From the NCBI GenBank assembly GCA_902617975.1, contig CACMYV010000002.1, positions 1 to 64,000 of the forward strand: DNA of 64,000 bases, in the 5' to 3' direction. This DNA comes from an uncultured Pelagibacteraceae bacterium (lineage in GTDB: Bacteria > Pseudomonadota > Alphaproteobacteria > Pelagibacterales > Pelagibacteraceae). The notes below the pieces were generated by a model. The model saw nothing but the letters and a program-made list of their open reading frames with translations. It was not told the DNA's origin and did not search any database. Both the position numbers and the translations under genes were made by a program. Of the stretch, positions 56,029 to 64,000 are shown one piece after another; within the stretch, counting starts at the first letter, position 1, and each line of letters opens with the position of its first letter.

Positions 56029-57648
56029 TTACATATTTCCGTATTTAGGTCCGCCTCCACCTTCTGGGGTTACCCAAGTAATATTTTGAGACGGCTCTTT
56101 AATATCACACGTTTTACAATGTATGCAATTTTGAGCATTGATTACAAATTTTTGAACAGAATTTACTTCTTGAACTTCATAAACTCCTGCTGGACAATAT
56201 CTTTGTGCGGGCTCATCAAATTTCTCTAAAGTATATTTTATAGGCAAATCTGGATCTTTAAGCTTTAAGTGGACTGGTTGATTATCGTCATGAATTGTGC
56301 CTGTTAAATAAACCGAACTAGTTTTATCAAATGTAATAACGTTATCAGGCTTAGGATAATCAATTTTTGGCATTTTATCTGCTGGTTTTAAAGCTTCATG
56401 ATCGGCATGTTTATGCTTTAATGTGAAAGGAAGCTTTCCTCTAAATAAAATCTGGTCAATTCCAGTAAATAATATACCTAGAATTAAACCCCAAGAGAAA
56501 CTTGGTTTTACATTTCTCGCCTCATATAATTCTTTGTAAACCCAACTTTCTTTAAATTTTTGCTCATATGTAGATAAATTTATATTTTTTGTAAGATGCT
56601 CATAAATTGTTTCAGCAGCGATCATTCCACTTTTCATTGCAGTATGAGACCCTTTTATTTTAGGCATATTTAATGTTCCCGCATCACATCCAACTAACAA
56701 AGCACCTGGCATAAACATCTGAGGTAAACTCTGTATACCTCCCTCAATTAAAGCTCTTGCGCCATAAGTAATTCTTTTTCCACCTTCAATTATTTTTTTT
56801 ATATCTGGATGAGTTTTAAATCTTTGGAATTCATCGAAAGGTGAGAGATGAGGATTTTGGTAATCTAATCCAATTACGTAACCAAGAAAAACTTGTTTAT
56901 TTTCTGCATGATACATAAAACTTCCACCGTAGGTGTTATTGTCTAAAGGCCATCCAGCAGTATGCATTACTAAACCTTCTGTATGATTTTTTTCATCTAT
57001 CTCCCAAATTTCTTTAAAACCAATTCCATATTGTTGAGGATTTTTACCTTTATCCAACTCAAACTTCTTAATTAATTCTTTTCCTAAGTGACCTCTGCAT
57101 CCTTCTGCAAAGACTGTAACTTTTGCATGTAATTCCATTCCTGGTTCATAAGTATCTTTTTTATTTCCCTCTTTGTCGATACCCATATCTTGAGTTGCAA
57201 TACCTTTAACTGATCCATCATCATTATATAAAACTTCACTTGCTGGAAATCCTGGGAATATTTCAACTCCTAATCCTTCAGCCTTCTCTGCTAACCATCT
57301 ACAAAGATTTGCAAGACTTATAATATAATTGTTATGATTTTGTTGAACCTTAGGAAGCAGCCATGTTGGCCAACTTAATGATTTTTGTTTTCCTAAAAAT
57401 AAAAATTTTTCTTTTGTAACTTTTGTTTTAATGGGAGCATCTAATTCTTTCCAATTAGGTATTAGTTCGTCTAAAGCACGTGTTTCAAACACGTTCCCTG
57501 ATAAAATGTGTGCACCTATTTCAGATGCTTTCTCTAAAAGGCAGACATTAATATCTGGATTTAACTGCTTTAATTTAATTGCAGTTGAAAGTCCTGATGG
57601 TCCGCCACCTACGATGACAACATCGTATTCCATCACTTCTCTGGACAT
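56029..57648 (-). CDS. electron transfer flavoprotein-ubiquinone oxidoreductase
   Basis: 'DVVIVGGGPSGLSTAIKLKQ', C-terminal Fe-S region 'NCIHCKTCDIKEPSQNITWVTPEGGGGPKYGNM'. Confidence 0.95.
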   Translation of the reverse strand: MSREVMEYDVVIVGGGPSGLSTAIKLKQLNPDINVCLLEKASEIGAHILSGNVFETRALDELIPNWKELDAPIKTKVTKEKFLFLGKQKSLSWPTWLLPKVQQNHNNYIISLANLCRWLAEKAEGLGVEIFPGFPASEVLYNDDGSVKGIATQDMGIDKEGNKKDTYEPGMELHAKVTVFAEGCRGHLGKELIKKFELDKGKNPQQYGIGFKEIWEIDEKNHTEGLVMHTAGWPLDNNTYGGSFMYHAENKQVFLGYVIGLDYQNPHLSPFDEFQRFKTHPDIKKIIEGGKRITYGARALIEGGIQSLPQMFMPGALLVGCDAGTLNMPKIKGSHTAMKSGMIAAETIYEHLTKNINLSTYEQKFKESWVYKELYEARNVKPSFSWGLILGILFTGIDQILFRGKLPFTLKHKHADHEALKPADKMPKIDYPKPDNVITFDKTSSVYLTGTIHDDNQPVHLKLKDPDLPIKYTLEKFDEPAQRYCPAGVYEVQEVNSVQKFVINAQNCIHCKTCDIKEPSQNITWVTPEGGGGPKYGNM

Positions 57649-57672
57649 AATGATAATTTCTTACAGTATTTG

Positions 57673-58626
57673 CTATTTTTGTATAGTGTTTAATTTGTTC
57701 AATTCTGACAAAAACTGAGGAAGAGCCTCAAAAAGATCTGCTTCTAATCCGTAATCTGCGACACTAAAAATTGGAGCTTCACCGTCTTTATTTATAGCCA
57801 CAATAACTTTGCTTTCTTTCATTCCTGCTAAGTGCTGTATCGCACCTGAAATTCCAACTGCAATATATAAATCTGGGACTACCACTTTACCCGTTTGTCC
57901 TACTTGATGATCATTCGTAATATAACCTGCATCAACTGCTGCTCTAGATGCACCAATTGCTGCATTAAGTTTATCCGCAATATCACTTATTAATTTGAAA
58001 TTTTCGCCATTTTGCATTCCTCTGCCACCAGAAATAACTATTCTAGCTGTTCCAAGCTCTGGTCTGTCTGACTTAACTTCTTCTTTCTTTAGAAATTTAG
58101 TTGATGAACTAGCTTCTGCTGGATCAGATTTTGTAATTTCAGCAGATCCACCACTCTTATCAGCAGGGTCAAACGACGTCGGTCTAATAGTAACACATTT
58201 TTTTTTGTCATTACTTTTAACCGTAGCAAAAGCATTTCCTGCATAAATTGGTCTTAAAAAAGTATCCTCAGAAATAACTTTAATTATATCGCTCACTTGC
58301 GAAGTATCTAGTAATGCTGCAATTCTTGGCATTAAATTTTTGCCAAATGTATTTGCTGAGCTTACAATATGTGAATAACTTTCTGCATGCTTAATTATTG
58401 CTGCTGTATAATTTTCAGCAATGTAGTTTTCATAAATTTTATTATCAACGTGAATAACTTTTTTTACATTTGGAACTTCAGATAAAGATTTTGCAACATC
58501 ATCAGCTTGATGACCTAAAACCAAAACATGAAGATCCTCATTTATTTGAGAAGCTGCAGTTATAGCATTATAGGTAAATGGTCTAACCTCTTTATTATTA
58601 TGTTCTGCAATTAATAATACTGACAT
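57673..58626 (-). CDS. etfA: electron transfer flavoprotein alpha subunit
   Basis: '[42 protein letters not shown]...[29 protein letters not shown]'. Confidence 0.96.
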   Translation of the reverse strand: MSVLLIAEHNNKEVRPFTYNAITAASQINEDLHVLVLGHQADDVAKSLSEVPNVKKVIHVDNKIYENYIAENYTAAIIKHAESYSHIVSSANTFGKNLMPRIAALLDTSQVSDIIKVISEDTFLRPIYAGNAFATVKSNDKKKCVTIRPTSFDPADKSGGSAEITKSDPAEASSSTKFLKKEEVKSDRPELGTARIVISGGRGMQNGENFKLISDIADKLNAAIGASRAAVDAGYITNDHQVGQTGKVVVPDLYIAVGISGAIQHLAGMKESKVIVAINKDGEAPIFSVADYGLEADLFEALPQFLSELNKLNTIQK

Positions 58627-59376
58627 TTAAATTACCTTAGCCTCATTTTTTAATTTTTGCACTAATTCTTCTACACTAGCGACTTTTATTCCAGCTTTTC
58701 TTTTTGGTGGTTCCTCAACTTTAATTTGTTCGATTCTAGGATTAATATCAACTCCTAAATCTGAAGCATTTAACTGTTCTATTGGTTTTTTCTTCGCTTT
58801 CATAATATTTGGAAGCGAAGCATATCTTGGTTCATTTAGTCTTAAATCACATGTAACAATAGCTGGAACATTTACTTCAATAGTTTCTAAACCTTCATCA
58901 ATTTCACGAGTTACTTCTAATGCATTATCTTTAACTTCAATTTTCGATGCAAAAGTTGCTTGAGGCCAATTTAATAAAGCTGCAAGCATCTGACCAGTTT
59001 GATTACAATCATCGTCAATTGCTTGTTTTCCCATAAACACCAAATCAGGATTTTCTTTTTCTACAATTTTTTTCAAAATTTTTGAAACTGCTAATGGCTC
59101 AATCACATTATCAACTTTGACATGTATTCCTCTATCTGCTCCAACAGCTAATGCTTTTCTAACAGTTTCTTGAGCTTTTTCTTCACCGATTGTAATTGCA
59201 ACTATTTCTTTGGCTTTGCCAGCCTCTTTAATTTTTACTGCTTCTTCTATTGCATTATCATCTGGTGGATTTGTTGACATTTTAACGTTGTCAGTAACAA
59301 CACCAGAACCATCTTCTTTAACTCTTATTTGAACGTTGTAATCAATAACTCTTTTAACTGCGACTAATATTTTCAT
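58627..59376 (-). CDS. etfB: electron transfer flavoprotein beta subunit
   Basis: '[20 protein letters not shown]', '[24 protein letters not shown]', '[27 protein letters not shown]'. Confidence 0.96.
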   Translation of the reverse strand: MKILVAVKRVIDYNVQIRVKEDGSGVVTDNVKMSTNPPDDNAIEEAVKIKEAGKAKEIVAITIGEEKAQETVRKALAVGADRGIHVKVDNVIEPLAVSKILKKIVEKENPDLVFMGKQAIDDDCNQTGQMLAALLNWPQATFASKIEVKDNALEVTREIDEGLETIEVNVPAIVTCDLRLNEPRYASLPNIMKAKKKPIEQLNASDLGVDINPRIEQIKVEEPPKRKAGIKVASVEELVQKLKNEAKVI

Positions 59377-61808
59377 TAAGCTCTTAATAAATTGTTTTCT
59401 GGATCGTAAGGACTTTCATCTAAAATTGTAGCATCATATTTCTCACCTAATATTTCAATTTTAAGTTTTTGTCCAACATTTGCTAATTCTGGTTTAACCA
59501 TACCTAATGCTAATGATTTTCCAATTCTAAAACCAAAATCTCCTCCTGTAGCTCTTCCTATAACACTTCCATTTTCATAAATTGGATTGTTGCCTAATAC
59601 ATCTGCATCTTTTGGATTATGAACCTCCAAGGTAACAAGTTTGTTATCAAAACCTTTTTCTCTCCACTTGTTTAATGCTTCAAGTCCAATAAAACTTCCT
59701 TTATTAGGATGTATAAATCTATCAAGACCACTTTCATAAGGTGAGTATTCTATTGATAGTTCTGTTCCAACCAATTTATACGATTTTTCTACTCTCAAAC
59801 TATTCATTGCTCTAATACCATATGGCTTTAGTCCAAGATCTTGTCCTGCTTCCATAAGTTTATCAAAAATGTGATTTTGATATTCAATTGGATGATGAAG
59901 TTCCCATCCTAATTCACCAACAAAATTAACTCTCATAGCATTTACTGGTGCGTACCCTACATCAACCATTTTTGCACTTAGCCATTTAAAGTTTTCATTT
60001 GAAAAATCATCTTTTGAAACTCTTTGCATTAACTCTCTTGCTTTTGGACCTGAAACAACCAAAACTCCATTACTATTAGTTAAATTTTCAAACTGCACTG
60101 AACCGTCTGAAGGCATCCATTTTAAAATCCAATCATGATCTAATCTTTGGAAAGCTCCTGCTGATACTAAATAAAAGCTATCATGTGACTCTCTCATAAT
60201 AGTAAATTCAGAATGAACTCCGCCTTTAGTATTTAAAGCATGACATAAAGTAATTCTTCCAACTTTTTTTGGTAATTTGTTTGCAACTAAATTATCTAAA
60301 AATTCCTCAGCACCAGGTCCTTTAATTCTACATTTTGCAAATGCAGTCATATCCAAAAGACCAACATTTTCTTTTACGTTTTTGCATTCTTTTTCCATTG
60401 CATTGAACCATTTTGATCTTCTAAATGACCAATCATCTTTTTGCTCCATTCCATCAGTTGCAAAAAAATTAGGTCGTTCCCATCCAAATTTTTGACCAAA
60501 CACTGCTCCTAAATTTTTCATTCTGTCATAACATGGCGCTGTTCTTAATGGTCTTGCTGCTGGTCTTTCTTCATCAGGAAAGTGAGTTATGAAAACGTGA
60601 CTGTAGGCTTCTTCATTTTTAGCTTTTAAATATGATTTAGAGCAATAATCTCCATACCTTCTTGGTTCAACACCAAGCATATCAATTGTGGGTTCACCAT
60701 CTACAATCCATTCAGCAAGTTGCCATCCTGCTCCACCTGCTGCAGTGATACCAAAACTATGACCTTCATTTATCCAAAAATTTTTCAATCCCCAAGCAGG
60801 ACCAACAATTGGGTTACCATCAGGTGTATAACAAATTGCACCGTTATAAACTTTCTTAACTCCTACCTCTCCAAACGCAGGGACTCTATGTATTGCACCT
60901 TCAATGTGTGGAGCCAATCTATCCAAATCTTCCTGAAATAATTCATATTCAGAATCTTTTGATGGTCCATCTACATAACAAGCTGGTGCTCCATCTTCAT
61001 ATGGTCCTAAAATTAATCCACCTGCTTCTTCTCTCATGTACCATCTGCTATCACTATCTCTTAAAACTCCCATCTCTGGTAGTCCATCTTTTTTTCTTTT
61101 TTGAATTTCTGGATGAGGTTCAGTAACAATGTATTGATGTTCTACTGGGATTACTGGAATATCTAAACCAACCATCTTTCCAGTTTGTCTTGCAAAATTT
61201 CCTGAACAAGAAATAATATGTTCACACTCTATAGATCCTTTATCTGTTTCAACAACCCAACCATCTTTGGTTTGTTTCATTCCAACAACATTTGTATTTC
61301 TATAAATTTCTGCTCCTCTATTTCTTGCGCCTGTAGCAAGAGCTTGTGTTAAATCTGCTGGTTGAATATATCCATCTTCAGGGTGTTGTATTGCACCTAC
61401 TAAATCTGATGTATTACATAATGGCCAGATTTCCTTAACTTGGTCTGGAGTTAAAAATTTTACATCAACACCTATTGTTTGAGCAACACCTGCGTATTGA
61501 AAGTATTCATCCATTCTATCTTTAGTGCTTGCTAATCTAATATTTGATACAACGCTGAAACCTACATTCTTACCTGTCTCTTCCTCTAAAGTTTTATATA
61601 AATTGACAGCATACTTATGAAGTTGTCCTACAGAATAACTCATATTAAATAGTGGTAATAAGCCCGCTGCATGCCAAGTTGAACCTGATGTTAGTTCTTT
61701 TCTTTCAATTAAAGCAACATCTGACCAACCTTTTTTTGCTAAGTGATAGAGTGCGCTAACCCCTACTACTCCACCACCAACTACAACAACTTTTGCTTTG
61801 GATTTCAT
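59376..61808 (-). CDS. FAD-dependent dimethylglycine/sarcosine dehydrogenase-like protein, copy B
   Basis: '[45 protein letters not shown]'; GCV-T C-terminal domain. Confidence 0.9.
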   Translation of the reverse strand: MKSKAKVVVVGGGVVGVSALYHLAKKGWSDVALIERKELTSGSTWHAAGLLPLFNMSYSVGQLHKYAVNLYKTLEEETGKNVGFSVVSNIRLASTKDRMDEYFQYAGVAQTIGVDVKFLTPDQVKEIWPLCNTSDLVGAIQHPEDGYIQPADLTQALATGARNRGAEIYRNTNVVGMKQTKDGWVVETDKGSIECEHIISCSGNFARQTGKMVGLDIPVIPVEHQYIVTEPHPEIQKRKKDGLPEMGVLRDSDSRWYMREEAGGLILGPYEDGAPACYVDGPSKDSEYELFQEDLDRLAPHIEGAIHRVPAFGEVGVKKVYNGAICYTPDGNPIVGPAWGLKNFWINEGHSFGITAAGGAGWQLAEWIVDGEPTIDMLGVEPRRYGDYCSKSYLKAKNEEAYSHVFITHFPDEERPAARPLRTAPCYDRMKNLGAVFGQKFGWERPNFFATDGMEQKDDWSFRRSKWFNAMEKECKNVKENVGLLDMTAFAKCRIKGPGAEEFLDNLVANKLPKKVGRITLCHALNTKGGVHSEFTIMRESHDSFYLVSAGAFQRLDHDWILKWMPSDGSVQFENLTNSNGVLVVSGPKARELMQRVSKDDFSNENFKWLSAKMVDVGYAPVNAMRVNFVGELGWELHHPIEYQNHIFDKLMEAGQDLGLKPYGIRAMNSLRVEKSYKLVGTELSIEYSPYESGLDRFIHPNKGSFIGLEALNKWREKGFDNKLVTLEVHNPKDADVLGNNPIYENGSVIGRATGGDFGFRIGKSLALGMVKPELANVGQKLKIEILGEKYDATILDESPYDPENNLLRA

Positions 61809-61854
61809 TCTCAGATTCCTACTAAATTTTAATTACTAACGAAACAAAATTCTA

Positions 61855-62058
61855 TTATTCATCATCTGCGTCACGCCAGCCCATTCTGAACATTAAATAA
61901 GCGGCAACTATAACGGAAATTGTACCTACTGCCATGCCAATATTAATCCCAACTTCACTTCCCCAAAAATACCACCCAAGTTGAGTAGATGAAATTGTTG
62001 GAAAGCATAATATAAACATTAGAATTGCGTACCTAATATACATTGGAGGCTTTTTCAT
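61855..62058 (-). CDS. 67-aa two-TM membrane protein (start moved from ORF 62112)
   Basis: MKKPPMYIRYAILMFILCFPTISSTQLGWYFWGSEVGINIGMAVGTISVIVAAYLMFRMGWRDADDE; ATG overlaps upstream stop by 1 nt. Confidence 0.65.
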   Translation of the reverse strand: MKKPPMYIRYAILMFILCFPTISSTQLGWYFWGSEVGINIGMAVGTISVIVAAYLMFRMGWRDADDE

Positions 62059-62441
62059 TATATTGATGATCCCATTGGTATTGGTTGTGAAACCGCTGTT
62101 GTTAGCCAGCAATCTAAAAGATTGCCTTCTTTATTATTCTTTTCAACTTTCCATTTAAATTTAAAATATTGTTTGTCCTTATCCAAGACAACAACTTCAT
62201 AAGTTGCCATTGTACTTGATTTGTAAATTTCAGTTACTGTATTTTCTTTGTGATCAATCAGCATCGAGTATGAAGCCCCTTTTAACATTCTTTTAAATCT
62301 ATCTAATGGACCTGTCATCCTTTGATTATTTGGATGTGCAAATTCCCATGTTTGCTCAATCCCTCTATCTTTATATGGACTGTCATTTTTCATTAATGCC
62401 TTTAATTGAATTAAAACAACTTGTTTTGGATCTATATTCAC
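62058..62441 (-). CDS. DUF4864-like protein; signal peptide apparently encoded in a different frame upstream (to 62518)
   Basis: 'MKNDSPYKDRGIEQTWEFAHPNNQRMTGPLDRFKRML'; displayed start is an internal GTG. Confidence 0.6.
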   Translation of the reverse strand: MNIDPKQVVLIQLKALMKNDSPYKDRGIEQTWEFAHPNNQRMTGPLDRFKRMLKGASYSMLIDHKENTVTEIYKSSTMATYEVVVLDKDKQYFKFKWKVEKNNKEGNLLDCWLTTAVSQPIPMGSSI

Positions 62442-62584
62442 ACTTGGTTTTAAAACATCGGCAAATGAAGAATTAAAATAAAAAAATGTAATTAAAAAAA
62501 TAAAATTTTGAATTTCATATTTTAAATTTATCTTAAATTTAAAATGAAATAAAAGGTCTTAATATCACACTTAATAATTTGATA

Positions 62585-63010
62585 TTATATAGTTTTGAAT
62601 AATCTATCGTATTCGTTTTTAATACATTTATTAGAGATATAATAAATTTTATTTTGAGAGACTAATTTAGCTGCATTTTCGTTGTGAATTCCTAATTGCA
62701 ACCATAATACATTTGCACCAATTTCTATTGTTTGTTTTGCTATTTCCTCAGCCTCCTCACTAGGTCTAAAAACATTAACAATTCCAACATGATCTTTAAT
62801 ATCCGTTAGTTTTTTATAAACTGTTTCACCATGTATAATTTTATTATCTGTTACTGGATTAACGGGAAAAACTTTGTAACCTGTATTTCTTAAATATTTC
62901 ATTATTATATTGGAAGTTTTTTTTGAGTCTGGGCTTGCTCCGACAATTGCTATCGTCCTATAACTTAAATATAGTTCTTTTATTTTTTCATCTAAGAGTG
63001 TTGTATCCAT
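62585..63010 (-). CDS. CoA-binding domain protein (YccU-like), paralog 1
   Basis: 'TIAIVGASPDSKKTSNIIMKYLRNTGYKVFPVNP', 'ANVLWLQLGIHN'. Confidence 0.85.
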   Translation of the reverse strand: MDTTLLDEKIKELYLSYRTIAIVGASPDSKKTSNIIMKYLRNTGYKVFPVNPVTDNKIIHGETVYKKLTDIKDHVGIVNVFRPSEEAEEIAKQTIEIGANVLWLQLGIHNENAAKLVSQNKIYYISNKCIKNEYDRLFKTI

Positions 63011-63018
63011 AATTTAAT

Positions 63019-63468
63019 TTAAATTTTAAGATCTAGTCGCGGTTTCCAAAATGGTCTGAAGAGTTCAATTTTTGGACATCTATTCATAACTACTTTTAAA
63101 CCTGCATTTTCAGCAATTTTTGCTGCATCATGATTAATTACACCGATTTGTCCCCATAATACTTTTGCTCCAATTGATATTGCCTCTTCAGCAATTCCAT
63201 AAAGATCCTCAGATTTTCTAAATACTTCAACCATATCAACAGGTCTATCGATAGCAGATAAATTTGGATAAACTTTTAAATTTCTAATTTCCTTTATACC
63301 TGGTTTAGGATTTACAGGTATCATGTCATAACCAGTTTCATGCAAAACTCTTAGCACACCATAACTAAATTTAGTTTTATCTGGGCTAGCACCAACCATA
63401 GCAATTGTCTTAACTGAGCTTAAAATATCTTTTAAATATTCAGCGCTATAAGGTTCGTTGTGGTTCAT
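63019..63468 (-). CDS. CoA-binding domain protein (YccU-like), paralog 2
   Basis: 'TIAMVGASPDKTKFSYGVLRVLHETGYDMIPVNP', 'AKVLWGQIGVIN', 'NRCPKIE'. Confidence 0.9.
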   Translation of the reverse strand: MNHNEPYSAEYLKDILSSVKTIAMVGASPDKTKFSYGVLRVLHETGYDMIPVNPKPGIKEIRNLKVYPNLSAIDRPVDMVEVFRKSEDLYGIAEEAISIGAKVLWGQIGVINHDAAKIAENAGLKVVMNRCPKIELFRPFWKPRLDLKI

Positions 63469-63470
63469 GT

Positions 63471-63836
63471 TTATTTTTTTTCTTCCTTTTTACTCGCGAT
63501 ATCTGCTTTTAATTCATGAGGTTCTAAAGGATCTAGGAAAGGATTTCGATACAATTTATCATGACTTTCAACTCCTATCTCAATTGTGCAATCTGTTTTT
63601 GCTTTAGCAACACATAAAATAATATATCCATCATTGATTTGTCTATTGTTTAAAGCAACTTGAGAACGTTGATCTACTTCTCCATTAATTAGTTTAGCTG
63701 CACATGTAATACATCCCCCATACTGACATCCGTATGGAAGATCGACACCTTGATCTCTTAATTCGTTTAATAAAGGTTTTTTTCCACTGACTTCAAATGC
63801 ACTGTTATTTCTGTTTGAGATTGTAATCTTTGTCAT
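63471..63836 (-). CDS. plant-type [2Fe-2S] ferredoxin (start moved from ORF 63857)
   Basis: 'LPYGCQYGGCITCAAKLINGEV...IILCVAKA' CX4CX2C...C. Confidence 0.85.
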   Translation of the reverse strand: MTKITISNRNNSAFEVSGKKPLLNELRDQGVDLPYGCQYGGCITCAAKLINGEVDQRSQVALNNRQINDGYIILCVAKAKTDCTIEIGVESHDKLYRNPFLDPLEPHELKADIASKKEEKK

Positions 63837-64000
63837 AGCCAGATGTCGCTTGTGCAATCTCCACCTGGATATCTACTTTCATGGCACCTACTAGGTCCAT
63901 TTGGTTCTTTACCAAAATCAACAATAAAATCTTTATTAATTTTCATCCCACCATTTTCAACATCACAATCAATCATAATCATTGCTCCACCCTGCTTTCT
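63833..64000 (-). CDS. C-terminal fragment of unidentified protein, truncated by window edge
   Basis: Manual translation ...RKQGGAMIMIDCDVENGGMKINKDFIVDFGKEPNGPSRCHESRYPGGDCTSDIWL*; overlaps ferredoxin start (ATGA). Confidence 0.6.
   Translation of the reverse strand, partial: RKQGGAMIMIDCDVENGGMKINKDFIVDFGKEPNGPSRCHESRYPGGDCTSDIWL

Noticed and set aside
1-64000. Search for CRISPR arrays, transposases, phage genes, toxin-antitoxin pairs, rRNA
   Set aside because: No spaced direct repeats, recombinase/transposase motifs, phage structural genes or rRNA sequence recognised by eye; only AT-rich low-complexity tracts.

Overview
AT-rich, extremely compact window with gene content typical of a Pelagibacterales (SAR11)-like alphaproteobacterium; the taxonomy is inferred from composition and gene families, not searched. 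I see no prophage, transposase, CRISPR array or rRNA. Main modules: (1) a glycerophosphodiester/G3P uptake and catabolism operon (ugpB-ugpA-two ugpE paralogs-ugpC-glpQ-2H phosphoesterase-glpK) with divergent glpD; (2) a TRAP transporter, NCS1 permease and Zn-dehydrogenase cluster divergent from a GMC oxidoreductase/TerC/SDR/M23/FAH-hydratase/M24 run; (3) an aminotransferase divergent from an enolase-superfamily gene and a large FAD/Fe-S dehydrogenase; (4) a polar amino-acid ABC system without a visible ATPase; (5) a polyamine/MTA module (SpeD-SpeE fusion, class II aldolase, mtnA, mtnP, divergent apt) followed by tRNA-Met(CAU); (6) AEC transporter, TauD-like dioxygenase and haloacetate-dehalogenase-like hydrolase; (7) guaC, a tartrate/isopropylmalate-type dehydrogenase and an EamA transporter; (8) an iron ABC operon (fbpABC-like) with a short Cys-motif ORF and a DMGDH-like gene; (9) LysR, acuI-like, folE, hisI; (10) a second DMGDH-like gene with etfB, etfA and ETF-QO; (11) a tandem CoA-binding pair and a ferredoxin. 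The observations I rate highest: all four solute-binding-protein genes are followed, before the permease genes, by a clean stem-loop; a 3-permease Ugp operon that also carries a 2H phosphoesterase; an SpeD-SpeE fusion with what looks like a shortened MTA salvage (DHAP-shunt-like) route; an unannotated CxxCxxxC microprotein in the iron operon; and a homopolymer frameshift separating a signal peptide from a DUF4864-like gene.
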